Numbered from the stretch's first letter, positions 34,517 through 45,327 are shown. The stretch is 64,000 nucleotides of DNA from an uncultured Clostridia bacterium (GCA_934178475.1 CAKPQH010000009.1:5759-69758); one strand, 5' to 3'. The notes: generated from the letters alone by a model not told the origin. Made by a program: numbers and translations.

Positions 34517-35830
34517 CTACTTTATATAAAGTGAGAGGCGAGAGCTTACGCGGTCGTCGGCATCGCCAAGACCGTAGCTGACACGAAAGCTAGGTGCACT
34601 GCCGAAATTGTAACGGCCACCACAACTGACTCTGTGGCTCATGAGGTAGGACTCTAATGTCCATTCATTATGACATCCATATAAATCATATACTTTATTT
34701 ATTACATCATTAGGTAAGTTTCCTGTTACTTTTTCTGTATTTTTTCTTGTTGTATCAAATCCTAATCCTATTATTGTTCCTGTCTTTTGCATCCATATCA
34801 TCATTGCATCATATTGACTTCCCCATATCATACTACTTTCTACGCTGTCTAATCCATTATCTTTTGCCATTGTTCTTTGTTTATTATATAGCCCATACCA
34901 CATTTTTGTATCTGTTAGTGAGGCATCTGCTGTTGTAGTATTGTTATCTGTTATTGATGCATTTTTTGATACCGCTTTTCCTTCTTTTATTCCTGTTTCA
35001 TATCTTCCTACATAAAATCCTCCATATTTTGCTACACTTTTTACCATGTTGTTATATTCTTCTTGCATATCTTTTCCAAATGCCTTTATATCACTATAAT
35101 TCCCTGCCAAATTATAATACTTTGCATCACAATCTGTTCCTGCTATTGTATCTAATAATGCAGATGTATCACTATCTCTTCCTGTTACTAAACTTGGTTC
35201 TCTATAACTTGTTGTTCCTACTCCATAAGATGACATTACTACTTGACTTCCTTTTGCCTTATTTAAATCATATAATATTCCTTCATAGTTTGTTGTTGAA
35301 CTTTCTTGTAATTTTGCCATTGGTGTATAATATTCCTTATTATCTGTACCTTGTGCTACTTTTATTTTTGTTGTTTCTTCTGCTTTCGTTCCTGTATATA
35401 TTACATCTGGTACTGGTACCCATACAAACTCATTTCCGTTTTTATCCATTACTACTAGTCCTGTATCTATTTTTTGTTCTTCTGCTTTACTTGATACTTT
35501 AAATCCTCTTGGAATTATTGCTTCTTTATTTACTGTACTTGTATTATCAACATATTTGGTCATTTTGGGTAATTCTGTTGTTAATTTAGATACATCTGTA
35601 ACTGTTTCTATTGTTTCATACTCCATCATATTTTCCATTGCTGCCATTTGACTATTTTCTTTATTCTGAGCTTTATTTTGTGCATCTTTTGCACCTGTTG
35701 CTTTTTTTAGTATTCCATCTTGACTTGTTATCATTGTTATTGATACTCCTGCCAATATTAGTAATACTATTATCGTTATTACTAATGCTATCAATGTAAT
35801 ACCTCTTTTGTTTCTTAATTTGTTTTTCAT
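34517..35830 (-). CDS. Prepilin-like protein with DGR-type variable FGE/C-type-lectin end
   Basis: 437 residues. The prepilin-like leader RNKRGITLIALVITIIVLLILAG nearly matches that of the gene at 2307-3758. FVWVPVPD at about residue 135 begins an FGE/SUMF-like domain, with KYGGFYVGRYETG at about 270 and CHNEWTLESYL at about 390. The last 42 residues (HRVSCGGRYNFG... ending SSRLSLYIK) are encoded by strikingly GC-rich DNA: 53 of 90 bases at 34531-34620, many codons of NNC type. This is the layout of diversity-generating retroelement target proteins. It is likely surface-displayed or secreted with a hypervariable ligand-binding face. The start has GGAGG upstream; a leader ORF precedes it. Confidence 0.8.
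   Translation of the reverse strand: MKNKLRNKRGITLIALVITIIVLLILAGVSITMITSQDGILKKATGAKDAQNKAQNKENSQMAAMENMMEYETIETVTDVSKLTTELPKMTKYVDNTSTVNKEAIIPRGFKVSSKAEEQKIDTGLVVMDKNGNEFVWVPVPDVIYTGTKAEETTKIKVAQGTDNKEYYTPMAKLQESSTTNYEGILYDLNKAKGSQVVMSSYGVGTTSYREPSLVTGRDSDTSALLDTIAGTDCDAKYYNLAGNYSDIKAFGKDMQEEYNNMVKSVAKYGGFYVGRYETGIKEGKAVSKNASITDNNTTTADASLTDTKMWYGLYNKQRTMAKDNGLDSVESSMIWGSQYDAMMIWMQKTGTIIGLGFDTTRKNTEKVTGNLPNDVINKVYDLYGCHNEWTLESYLMSHRVSCGGRYNFGSAPSFRVSYGLGDADDRVSSRLSLYIK
34528..34648 (-). repeat. Candidate DGR variable region, VR1
   Basis: The 3' end of the prepilin-like gene. GC about 59% against a strongly AT-rich background, codons with random first and second bases and fixed third C (TAC, TTC, GGC, AGC, GAC, CGC), and an invariant-looking end SRLSLYIK. 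This fits adenine-specific mutagenesis of AAC codons in a template repeat. No template copy is seen in the window. Confidence 0.6.
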
Positions 35831-35951
35831 TTTAATTTTATCCTCCTTGTCTTTTTTATTATTTTTAATTTATCACTTTTATTATTTATTTTACAGTGAT
35901 TATTATTCATACTTTTTATATTTTCTATCCTTCTTTCTTTTTTTGCAAAAA

Positions 35952-36006
35952 CGCACAAATAAGACTAGAAACCTATTACCTTTTTTGGTAATAGGCTAGT
36001 CTTATT
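35952..36006 (-). promoter_or_regulatory. Terminator/attenuator hairpin, copy 2
   Basis: The same inverted repeat as at 3790-3846 (AAGACTAG...CTATTACC with GGTAATAGG...CTAGTCTT), again containing the leader ORF stop codon in the descending arm. It lies about 120 bases before the prepilin-like gene. The hairpin and leader ORF are conserved between the two loci; the DNA between hairpin and gene is not. Confidence 0.6.
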
Positions 36007-36093
36007 TCTTATATTTATTCTATTTACTTTATTTACTAAATTGTTGTTCTCTCTTAGAGCGTCAAGAAATACATATTTTTCTATCTTTTGCAT
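35965..36093 (-). CDS. 42-residue leader ORF, copy 2
   Basis: MQKIEKYVFLDALRE, then NNNLVNKVNRI and a C-terminus LLPKKVIGF identical to copy 1 (3804-3944). GAGG lies 7 bases before ATG 36093. It lacks the RERE insertion, with only three CT units where copy 1 has ten. Most differences are conservative, and none breaks the frame. Function unknown; see copy 1. Confidence 0.55.
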   Translation of the reverse strand: MQKIEKYVFLDALRENNNLVNKVNRINIRNKTSLLPKKVIGF

Positions 36094-36119
36094 CTTTTTA
36101 CCTCATTTCTTGTTTCTTA

Positions 36120-36148
36120 TTTTAAACTTTTTTAGGTAATTTTGTCAA
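36120..36148 (-). promoter_or_regulatory. Candidate promoter for leader ORF copy 2
   Basis: Leftward TTGACA (36148-36143), a 17-base spacer, TTAAAA (36125-36120). The -35 matches that of copy 1; the -10 is weaker. The 389-base gap between the prepilin-like gene and groEL holds only this promoter, the leader ORF and the hairpin. Confidence 0.45.
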
Positions 36149-36219
36149 TAGAAATTTTATTTTTGTTTCTTTTTTATTTATTAATTTCTTTTATTTATTA
36201 AATAACATTTCTTATGTTT

Positions 36220-37878
<1,659 letters not shown>

Positions 37879-37886
37879 TTAAAATA

Positions 37887-38211
<325 letters not shown>

Positions 38212-38424
38212 CAATTTATACCTTTTATTATAAAAAGTCAATACTTTTTAGTATTTTTTATATATTTTTTATTTCAGCATTATGTAAAATGCATTGAAAT
38301 AATATCTAAAAAATGTTATAATTACTATGTTTTATACATGTATACACAACATTTTATTTGTCTGTGTTACATTATATTCCAAAAAAGATTTATTTTATAA
38401 AAATGTTTAGGAGGTATTAGCTTT

Positions 38425-39447
38425 ATGAAAAAAGACTTCGATTTATTAACACTTGGTGAAGTGTTACTACGGCTTTCACCACCTACCAATGAAAGATTAG
38501 TAAGATGTAACACTCTTATAAAACAAGTTGGAGGTGCTGAACTTAATGTAGCATGTGGAGTATCTTTATTAGGATTACGAACAGGTATAATTTCAAAACT
38601 TCCTGATAATGATTTAGGCAGATTTGTTGAAAACTCAGTACGTTTTTGTGGAGTAAGTAATGACTTTATCACTTTTGATAACAGTAAAAATGCACGTTTA
38701 GGAACATATTATTATGAAAATGGTGCAGCTCCTAGAAAACCATCGGTTATTTATGACAGGAACTACAGTTCTTTTCAAAAAATTCGCACTACTGAATTTC
38801 CATCAAAAATGTATAACTCTGCCAAAATATTCCATACTACTGGAATAACTCTTGCTTTGTGCAAAAACAGTCTTGATACTGCTATAAAAATGATTAAAAG
38901 ATTCAAAAAACATGGAACTTTAATTTCATTTGATGTAAATTTCAGAGCAAATTTATGGAATGGTACAGCAGCAAAAGAATGCATTGAAAAAATATTACCT
39001 TATGTTGATATTTTCTTTTGCAGTAAATCTACCGCTGAACTTACATTTGGGAAATCAGGAGATATGAAAAATATTCAAAAAGAATTTTGTAAAGAATATG
39101 GCATATCAATTATGGCATCTACTGACAGAATTGTTCATTCTCCTAAATCTCATACTTTTAGCTCAACAGTTTACAGTTCAACCGAAAATGCTTTTTACAC
39201 TGAACAGCCTTATGAAAAAATTGATGTAGTTGATCGTATAGGTAGTGGCGATGCTTATATTGCCGGTTTCTTATATGGACTTATCAAATATGATGGTAAC
39301 TGTCAGAAAGCATTAGAGTATGGCAATGCATCAAGCGCAATCAAAAACACAATTCCTGGTGATATTCCTTGCAGTAAATTAAGCGAATTAAATGATGTTA
39401 TAAAATCACATCAAAACATTGGTTTACAAACTGAAATGAATAGATAA
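38425..39447 (+). CDS. PfkB-family sugar kinase, 2-keto-3-deoxygluconate kinase type
   Basis: 340 residues. LTLGEVLLRLSPPTNERL and KQVGGAELNVACGVSLLGL are N-terminal signatures of KdgK-like ribokinases; RIGSGDAYIAGFLYG carries the catalytic Asp. It phosphorylates a sugar acid such as KDG, a step in uronate/pectin breakdown. No other genes of that pathway are here, so the substrate is inferred. GGAGG precedes ATG 38425, and a terminator follows. Some codons are more GC-rich than in its neighbours. Confidence 0.85.
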   Translation: MKKDFDLLTLGEVLLRLSPPTNERLVRCNTLIKQVGGAELNVACGVSLLGLRTGIISKLPDNDLGRFVENSVRFCGVSNDFITFDNSKNARLGTYYYENGAAPRKPSVIYDRNYSSFQKIRTTEFPSKMYNSAKIFHTTGITLALCKNSLDTAIKMIKRFKKHGTLISFDVNFRANLWNGTAAKECIEKILPYVDIFFCSKSTAELTFGKSGDMKNIQKEFCKEYGISIMASTDRIVHSPKSHTFSSTVYSSTENAFYTEQPYEKIDVVDRIGSGDAYIAGFLYGLIKYDGNCQKALEYGNASSAIKNTIPGDIPCSKLSELNDVIKSHQNIGLQTEMNR

Positions 39448-39465
39448 TCTTTTTTGGAAAATATT

Positions 39466-39494
39466 AGATAGTGTCTTAAATAAAGGCACTATCT
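39466..39494. terminator. Terminator after sugar kinase
   Basis: AGATAGTG (39466-39473) pairs with CACTATCT (39487-39494). It lies between convergent genes. Confidence 0.7.
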
Positions 39495-39496
39495 TT

Positions 39497-40114
39497 CTAA
39501 ATATAAAAAACTAATATTCCACTTGAATATGGTGCAATATCATATTGTTGATAATAAATTGTTATCTTTCCATTATTATTTATATAAAAATTCTCGACTC
39601 TAAAATTAGCTGATGTTAAACAACAATAATCATCAAAATAATAATTATTTCCATTATCAATATTCTGTTTAATCTGATCATTTATTTCTTTTATTATATA
39701 TGAAACATAATTTGGTTCTTTAATATAAAAATCTTTTAGCATTACCATTGATCTTTCATTTATATTCCATGTTTGGGAAGTTCTATTCGTAGTTCCATGA
39801 GCTCCTCCTGTAAAAATATAATCATCAATATATAAACTTACAAAATCATAATTATTATATGTTACCTTATAACTAGATACTATCTCAAAAACCATAAGTG
39901 GATATCCGTTCTTTTTATTTTCTTCATATGTATCTTTTGCATTATTAAATAATTCTGTTTCAGCTTCTCTTTGTAACTTTATTGCTTTATTATAATTATA
40001 TAAATTAAATTCTTCAAAACCATATATAAATGGATATTCTATTTTATATTTCAAAATAACTTCCCCATTATAAAGCATATTCCTTTGTAACAATCTAGTT
40101 TCTACTCTAACCAT
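39497..40114 (-). CDS. DUF3298/RsiV-like domain protein
   Basis: 205 residues. The C-terminal half matches the DUF4163/DUF3298 pattern of RsiV/PdaC proteins: SLYIDDYIFTGGAHGTTNRTSQTWNI, MVMLKDFYI, and YYQQYDIAPYSSGILVFYI at the end. In RsiV this extracellular domain binds lysozyme. Here there is no signal peptide or membrane anchor and no sigma factor gene beside it, so its place in the cell is unclear. It starts at ATG 40114 after AGGAGG. Confidence 0.7.
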   Translation of the reverse strand: MVRVETRLLQRNMLYNGEVILKYKIEYPFIYGFEEFNLYNYNKAIKLQREAETELFNNAKDTYEENKKNGYPLMVFEIVSSYKVTYNNYDFVSLYIDDYIFTGGAHGTTNRTSQTWNINERSMVMLKDFYIKEPNYVSYIIKEINDQIKQNIDNGNNYYFDDYCCLTSANFRVENFYINNNGKITIYYQQYDIAPYSSGILVFYI

Positions 40115-40227
40115 ATTAAACTCCTCCTAAAAAATAATATTCATTTTAAAAAAATTTGTTAATAAAACTTTTTAAAAATATTCAACATCTTATTACTTTT
40201 ATCATATATATAATAGGAGTGATTTAA

Positions 40228-40674
40228 ATGGCATATTCAGATAGAGAATTATTAGCAAGGATTGTTCAATGTGAAGCTGGTGGAGAAGGCGATAATGGAA
40301 TGAGAGCTGTAGCAAGTGTTGTTTTAAATAGAGTTAACTCATCCGAAGGAGAGTATTCTAGAATATCACAAGGTGGAAATATCAGAAATATTATATTTCA
40401 ACCTGGTCAATTTGATTGTGCATCTGAAACTCTTTTAAACAACTATAATCCACAAAATATTTACAATATGACCCCAACAGATATACATTATTCTATTGCT
40501 GATTGGGCATTATCAGGAAACAGATTAAATGAAATAGGTAATTGTTTATGGTATCTTAATCCCTTTCGTCCAACATGCAGTCAAACATTTCCATCTAATG
40601 GTAGTGGAACTTTGCATACAAGACTCGCTAATCATTGTTTTTACAGACCAACTGAAAAATACAAAGATACTTAA
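40228..40674 (+). CDS. CwlJ-like spore cortex-lytic hydrolase
   Basis: 148 residues of the SleB/CwlJ (Hydrolase_2) family: LLARIVQCEAGGEGDNGMRAVASVVLNRV with the catalytic Glu, IIFQPGQFDC and GNCLWYLNP. No signal peptide and a length near 142 match CwlJ rather than SleB. CwlJ sits in the spore coat and degrades cortex at germination, triggered by Ca-DPA. The next gene resembles GerQ, the protein that CwlJ needs in Bacillus, where the two genes also form an operon. Confidence 0.85.
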   Translation: MAYSDRELLARIVQCEAGGEGDNGMRAVASVVLNRVNSSEGEYSRISQGGNIRNIIFQPGQFDCASETLLNNYNPQNIYNMTPTDIHYSIADWALSGNRLNEIGNCLWYLNPFRPTCSQTFPSNGSGTLHTRLANHCFYRPTEKYKDT

Positions 40675-40699
40675 TTTTTATTGAAAGGATGATTTTAAT

Positions 40700-41017
40700 A
40701 TGAGTGAAAATGCTGCAAATGTTAACCAAAGAGAAAATAGGCAAAACGAGATAAATCAAAACTCACCTGAAATACTAACTAACCCTATTTATACACCAGG
40801 ATTTTTAAGACAACAAATTGGAAAACTAATGAGAGTAGAATTTTTGATTGGAACAAATAACTTAGTTGATAGAATTGGAATTCTTCAAGATGTAGGAGCA
40901 AGCTACATATTACTTCGTTCTTTTGAAAGTGATAGTTTAATATATTGTGATATTTATTCAATTAAATTTATTACTATTTCTGCAACTTATAATTCGAACA
41001 ATAGATTTTATTACTAA
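40700..41017 (+). CDS. GerQ-like spore coat protein
   Basis: 105 residues. A low-complexity Asn/Gln-rich N-terminus (1-28) is followed by a compact domain: FLRQQIGKLMRVEFLIGTNNLVDRIGILQDVGASYILLRSFESDSLIYCDIYSIKFITI, given here in part by key words QIGKLMRVEF and GILQDVGASYILLR. This has the layout of GerQ/YwdL, which is cross-linked into the Bacillus coat and required to retain CwlJ. Position 25 bases after the CwlJ-like gene supports this. Homology is judged by pattern, so moderately sure. Confidence 0.65.
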   Translation: MSENAANVNQRENRQNEINQNSPEILTNPIYTPGFLRQQIGKLMRVEFLIGTNNLVDRIGILQDVGASYILLRSFESDSLIYCDIYSIKFITISATYNSNNRFYY

Positions 41018-41031
41018 TTTATAAATGTAAA

Positions 41032-41075
41032 TTAACCTAAACTACTTGATTATTTAAGTAATTTAGGTTTTATTT
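41032..41075 (+). terminator. Terminator after gerQ-like gene
   Basis: AACCTAAACTACTT pairs with AAGTAATTTAGGTT around a short loop, followed by T-rich DNA. Confidence 0.7.
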
Positions 41076-41293
41076 TTTATGTTCATATATTATTCATAAC
41101 TATATCCTTTATACCTCCTTTTCGCCTCTTTTGAATAGATATCCTTAGTTGAAAAATTATGTAAAATATGTTAAAATACTTTCTACATAGCGGATTGCTA
41201 TTTAATATACATTTCCTTTTATTATCCTAAACATTAAAATTATGTTAGGTTTTTATATATAATATAAATTTATACATTAAAGGAGGAATCACA

Positions 41294-42160
41294 TTGGATT
41301 ACTATTGTTTTCCAACAAAAACTGGAGATATTTCGATATTTCTTAATCTAGATCAATACACTAATTCTAGAGAAAGATCTTTTTATCAAATTGCCCAGGA
41401 AGACGTACTGCTAGCAAAACAAAAAGGTAAGTTATTATTATTTGATTTAAGAACACAAACTTTTATTGATTGCAATGGCAACACTATCAATATCAAGGGA
41501 AAAGAAATTTTCCCAAGGTGTAAAATTCAAGAATCAGAACAATTACTTACTGCAATTGAAAATAACGGTGGAAACTCCATTGTTACCCTATCAGATTCAA
41601 AAATTGTTGAAAATTGGTTTGAATATATTGATGTTCAAAGAAAATTCTTACGGACTACATTTGGAGAAGTTCAAAACAATCTTCAATTTTACCAGAAAAA
41701 ATTTGGAAATACATTTTTTCTCAAAACCATAAAAAAACAGTTTTCAAACACTTGTCAGATTATACCAATTGACAACTCCATAGGTTTATTCTCTTTTGTA
41801 GGTTGCAGTTTATTCGGTGGAAATATGTTAATATCCGATAACTCAACACCTGTATTGGTAACAAATGCGCTTTCTATTATTAATGATAATTATGGAAAAC
41901 GTGAATGGCGAGTTTTTGTTGTTAAGGGTAAAATTTGGTGTATATCCAGAGTATCTGATGATTTAGTAGATATTGAACCGTATGTAATTGAAAAAGTCCA
42001 AAGAAAAATAAATCAAATATCCAAAATACCTATTTTTCCCTCATCATATTGTGTTGATTTTTTCGAATATGATGATAATGATAAAGTAGTCTTTGATATC
42101 TGTGAATTTAATTCAATTGAAAGTTCTGGTGTATACAGAAATAATAATCTAGTTTTCTAG
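41294..42160 (+). CDS. ATP-grasp-like (R2K/DUF4343-type) protein
   Basis: 288 residues, starting at TTG 41294 with AAAGGAGG upstream. The C-terminal half has ATP-grasp features: EWRVFVVKGKIWCISRV, then FPSSYCVDFFEYDDNDKVVFDICEFNS and SSGVY, the pattern (VDV..EFNxxxxSGxY) of DUF4343/R2K ATP-grasp enzymes that ligate amino acids or peptides. The N-terminal half is not recognised. It is monocistronic between a spacer and a strong terminator. Substrate unknown. Confidence 0.6.
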   Translation: MDYYCFPTKTGDISIFLNLDQYTNSRERSFYQIAQEDVLLAKQKGKLLLFDLRTQTFIDCNGNTINIKGKEIFPRCKIQESEQLLTAIENNGGNSIVTLSDSKIVENWFEYIDVQRKFLRTTFGEVQNNLQFYQKKFGNTFFLKTIKKQFSNTCQIIPIDNSIGLFSFVGCSLFGGNMLISDNSTPVLVTNALSIINDNYGKREWRVFVVKGKIWCISRVSDDLVDIEPYVIEKVQRKINQISKIPIFPSSYCVDFFEYDDNDKVVFDICEFNSIESSGVYRNNNLVF

Positions 42161-42166
42161 CACGCA

Positions 42167-42198
42167 AAAAGACTTGAGATAAACCTCAAGTCTTTTTT
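42167..42198 (+). terminator. Strong terminator
   Basis: AAAAGACTTGAG (42167-42178) pairs with CTCAAGTCTTTT, with a T run following. Confidence 0.85.
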
Positions 42199-42345
42199 AT
42201 AAATTTGTCGATTTAAAATAATGCTCATATGTTGAGACATACATACGCAGCTTGTTGTATTGAAGTTGAAATTCATGTAGAAATCTTGTAAAAAAACTAC
42301 TTGGACATAATATTTCTATAACAATTAATATCTAGTTGCATTATA
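42199..42345. other. Intergenic, no feature seen
   Basis: Part of a 455-base gap between the ATP-grasp-like gene and mutL. Apart from the terminator and tRNA-Tyr listed separately I see no ORF, repeat or clear promoter here. Confidence 0.5.
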
Positions 42346-42390
42346 AAAATCGTAGAAATACTAATTTCTCAGTACCTCTACGATTTTTTT
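42346..42390 (-). terminator. Terminator after tRNA-Tyr
   Basis: ATCGTAGA...AGTA with a matching TACT...TCTACGAT arm, flanked by seven A/T on each side. Confidence 0.75.
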
Positions 42391-42392
42391 AG

Positions 42393-42478
42393 TGGTGGGT
42401 AGGGTTGGATTCGAACCAACGTACGCTCTCACGGCCAGATTTACAGTCTGGTGCCATTAACCACTCGACCACCTACCC
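42393..42478 (-). tRNA. tRNA-Tyr (GUA anticodon)
   Basis: Read leftward: acceptor GGGTAGG/CCTACCC, anticodon stem CCAGA/TCTGG with loop CTGTAAA (GUA), a long class II variable arm, T arm GGTTGGATTCGAACC on the plus strand, and an encoded CCA. About 86 bases, normal for tRNA-Tyr. Confidence 0.96.
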
Positions 42479-42615
42479 ATATGTCTTTGCTAGACACATT
42501 TGTTATTATAAATGTTTTTACTCATTTTGTCAATAGTTTTTTCGTTTTTTTTCATTAAGTTAGTAAAAAAAATAAAAACTTCTCAAAACTGCATAGTTCT
42601 AAGAAGTTTTTATTT

Positions 42616-45048
42616 TTATTTTCTTGCAAATTTTCTTTCTATTTCATATTTTGACATTTTTATTACTGTTGGTCTTCCATGTGGACAAGTAAATGGATTT
42701 GGTAATTCCAAAAGTTTTTTCATTAAACTATCAACTTCTTCTTTTGAAAGTGCCATATTAGCTTTTACTGCTGCTTTACATGCCACAGTTGCTATGAATT
42801 TTTCTTCTTTTTCTTGTTTAGCAGTTCTAGCTACTGTATTTATTTCATCAAGTGTTTCCATAAATAGTTCTTTTGTATCCAAATCAACACATACATCTGG
42901 TACTCCTGATAACTTTATAGTATTTTCTCCAAACTCTTCTAGCATGAAACCTGCTTTTTCAAACAATTCAAAATTATCTCTTGCAATATTCATTTCTTTA
43001 GTTGTAAGAGTTATTATATCTGGTAATAATAACATCTGACAATTCTTTTCTTCATCGCTATAGAAATTACTTTTTACTTTTTCATACATTATTCTTTCAT
43101 GCGCTGCATGTTGATCCATAATATATAATTCATTATCAATTTCTAACAAAATATATGTTTTAAAAGCTATTCCAATAAACTTATATGCTTGAGGCTTTTT
43201 ATATTCTTCAGCTTCTTCAAATACAGAAATATTTTGAGCTGTAGTTTCTTCATCATTTTTTGAAGTATCTACTTTTTCTACTTCTCTTCTTCCTCCATAA
43301 GGTTCTTTTCCAAACATTTGCTTATACATTTCTTCAAAAGATAAAATTTTCTCATTTGCTTCTTCCATTTTATCTTCAGGTTGAGTTTCTATTTCTTTGT
43401 TATCAACTACTTCATTATTCTCTTGTTCAACTACTTCATTTTCTGTATTTAATTCTTCATTTTTTGTTTCCTGTTCTTTATTAATACTTACATCTTCTGA
43501 AATTGGAACAGTATTTACAACAATTGTTTGAGCAGTATTATCTTCAATTTCTTGATTTATACTATCTACATTTTGAGAATTATTCTCTTCTTCAATCTTC
43601 TGACTATTTGTTACTTCTTCTCTATTTAATTCTTCATCGTTTTTTTCTTCAGCTACATTTTCTATTATGTTATTATCTTCTATAGTTTTAACTTCTTCAT
43701 CAACTACATTATTATCTATAAGATTTTCACTATTATTAGCGTCTTCTATTATTGAGTTGTATTTTTGTTCCATTTCTTTATATGTATCTGTAAATTCTAA
43801 ATTAGGATTTGAATTAACTTCTTTTTTCAAGTTTTCTTGTAATTCTTTTATTTTTTGCATAACATCAAAATTACCATTTAACACTCCAAAATCAATTTTA
43901 GGAGAATTACTACTTTCAACATTTGATACTACTTCTTCTTTTGTCTTTTTTTCTTCATTTCTCTTTTTATAGATATCTTCTAATATATTATTTTCTATTT
44001 TAAAAGCATCTTTTGACGCTTCTTTTATTTCTTTATTTTTTTCTCTTTCAGGCATTAAATTTTCTCTTAAAAGAGCATCTTTTATAGCATTATACACTGC
44101 TTTAAATGCTACACTTTCTTCTTCAAATCTTACTTCTAACTTAGCAGGATGAACATTTACATCTACTTTATTAGGATTCATTTCTAAATCTAAAACCAAA
44201 AATGCAAATTTTCCAATTGGAAGCATTCCTTTAAATGCTTGCTCAACAGAAGCTGATAATGTTTTATCTTTTACATATCTTTTATTAACGAAAAACATCT
44301 GAGTTGATCTATTTGATCTCGCTATTTCTTTTCTTCCAACTACTCCATTAATTTTTATATATTCATACTCATAAGAAACTGGCAAAACATGTTCAGCAAT
44401 ATCCTTCCCATATATACTATATATTACAGTTTTTAAATCTCCATTACCATTTGTTTGAATAATAGTCTTTCCAGAATTTATAAGCTTAATTGAAATCTCT
44501 GGATGAACCAAAGCGATTCTTGTAACTATGTCTTCTATATATCCTGCTTCTGTAAAATCTTTTTTTAAAAACTTATATCTAACAGGTGTATTATAAAACA
44601 AATTTCTAACCGTAATACTTGTCCCTTGCATACATGCTGTATCCTCTATTCCTAATACATCTCCACCTTCAATTATAGCTTTTGTCCCTATTTCTTCATC
44701 TTTTGTTTTTGTAACAAGTTCAACATTTGCTATAGCAGCAATACTAGCTAAAGCCTCTCCTCTGAACCCCATTGATCTTACATCTTGTAAATCTTCTGCT
44801 GAACGTATCTTACTTGTAGCATGTCTTTCAAATGCAAGTTCAACATCGTCTCTAGCAATTCCTTTACCATTATCTGTAATTCTTATATATGAAATTCCTC
44901 CATTTTTTATCTCTATTGTGACATTATTTGCACCTGCATCTATTGAGTTTTCAACCATTTCTTTTATAACTGACGCTGGTCTTTCTATAACTTCTCCTGC
45001 AGCTATTTTGTTTATTGTTAAATCATCTAATAATACTATGTTCCCCAT
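42616..45048 (-). CDS. mutL: DNA mismatch repair protein MutL
   Basis: 810 residues from ATG 45048 (AAAGGAAG upstream); the earlier TTG is part of that site. GHKL ATPase domain (about 1-330): INKIAAGEVIERPASVIKEMVENSIDAG, DNGKGI, RGEALASIA. A long Asn/Glu-rich linker (about 340-600) makes the protein larger than usual (about 620-680). C-terminal domain has the endonuclease motif DQHAAHERIMYE and zinc-binding CPHGRP, so it is a nicking MutL that acts without MutH. mutS, often adjacent, is not in the window. Confidence 0.96.
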   Translation of the reverse strand: MGNIVLLDDLTINKIAAGEVIERPASVIKEMVENSIDAGANNVTIEIKNGGISYIRITDNGKGIARDDVELAFERHATSKIRSAEDLQDVRSMGFRGEALASIAAIANVELVTKTKDEEIGTKAIIEGGDVLGIEDTACMQGTSITVRNLFYNTPVRYKFLKKDFTEAGYIEDIVTRIALVHPEISIKLINSGKTIIQTNGNGDLKTVIYSIYGKDIAEHVLPVSYEYEYIKINGVVGRKEIARSNRSTQMFFVNKRYVKDKTLSASVEQAFKGMLPIGKFAFLVLDLEMNPNKVDVNVHPAKLEVRFEEESVAFKAVYNAIKDALLRENLMPEREKNKEIKEASKDAFKIENNILEDIYKKRNEEKKTKEEVVSNVESSNSPKIDFGVLNGNFDVMQKIKELQENLKKEVNSNPNLEFTDTYKEMEQKYNSIIEDANNSENLIDNNVVDEEVKTIEDNNIIENVAEEKNDEELNREEVTNSQKIEEENNSQNVDSINQEIEDNTAQTIVVNTVPISEDVSINKEQETKNEELNTENEVVEQENNEVVDNKEIETQPEDKMEEANEKILSFEEMYKQMFGKEPYGGRREVEKVDTSKNDEETTAQNISVFEEAEEYKKPQAYKFIGIAFKTYILLEIDNELYIMDQHAAHERIMYEKVKSNFYSDEEKNCQMLLLPDIITLTTKEMNIARDNFELFEKAGFMLEEFGENTIKLSGVPDVCVDLDTKELFMETLDEINTVARTAKQEKEEKFIATVACKAAVKANMALSKEEVDSLMKKLLELPNPFTCPHGRPTVIKMSKYEIERKFARK

Positions 45049-45125
45049 AAACTTTCTTCCTTTCAAAATCTGACTCGATTATATCATTCATAAATTTTTT
45101 TTTCAATATTATTTTCTATCTTGTA

Positions 45126-45152
45126 ACACATTTTTTTTTTGCTCATAGTATA
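45126..45152 (+). promoter_or_regulatory. Sigma-K-like mother-cell promoter candidate
   Basis: AC (45126-45127), 16 bases, CATAGTATA (45144-45152) fits the sigma-K consensus AC-N16-CATANNNTA. It lies 58 bases before the first Cys-rich micro-ORF. Chance matches are common in AT-rich DNA. Confidence 0.4.
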
Positions 45153-45210
45153 TAGCATACAAAAGATTAACAAAAGTAAAGAACAATTTTTCTTACAAGG
45201 AGGTTAGCCT

Positions 45211-45327
45211 ATGTGTTGCTCAAATAATAACGCTGAAATTCTTTGGTTTATTATTTTATTTTTACTTCTTTTCTGTGGCGGATGTGGTAACAGAGGATGC
45301 TGCTGTAATACATCACCTTGTTGTTAA
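45211..45327 (+). CDS. 38-residue Cys-rich membrane micro-protein
   Basis: MCCSNNNAEILWFIILFLL..., then CGGCGNRGCCC and a CC end: one membrane helix and 10 Cys in 38 residues. AAGGAGG lies 9 bases before ATG 45211. The next gene encodes a similar product (GGNRGGCC end), so they look like tandem paralogues. Possibly a late sporulation membrane or coat protein, judging by the sigma-K-like promoter; function unknown. Confidence 0.65.
   Translation: MCCSNNNAEILWFIILFLLLFCGGCGNRGCCCNTSPCC

Noticed and set aside
34954..35502. 182-residue plus-strand frame opposite the prepilin-like gene
   Set aside because: Leu/Tyr/Phe-rich shadow of the real gene, with no ribosome-binding site.
43260..43972. Plus-strand frames opposite the mutL linker
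   Set aside because: Shadows of the low-complexity Asn/Glu linker codons.
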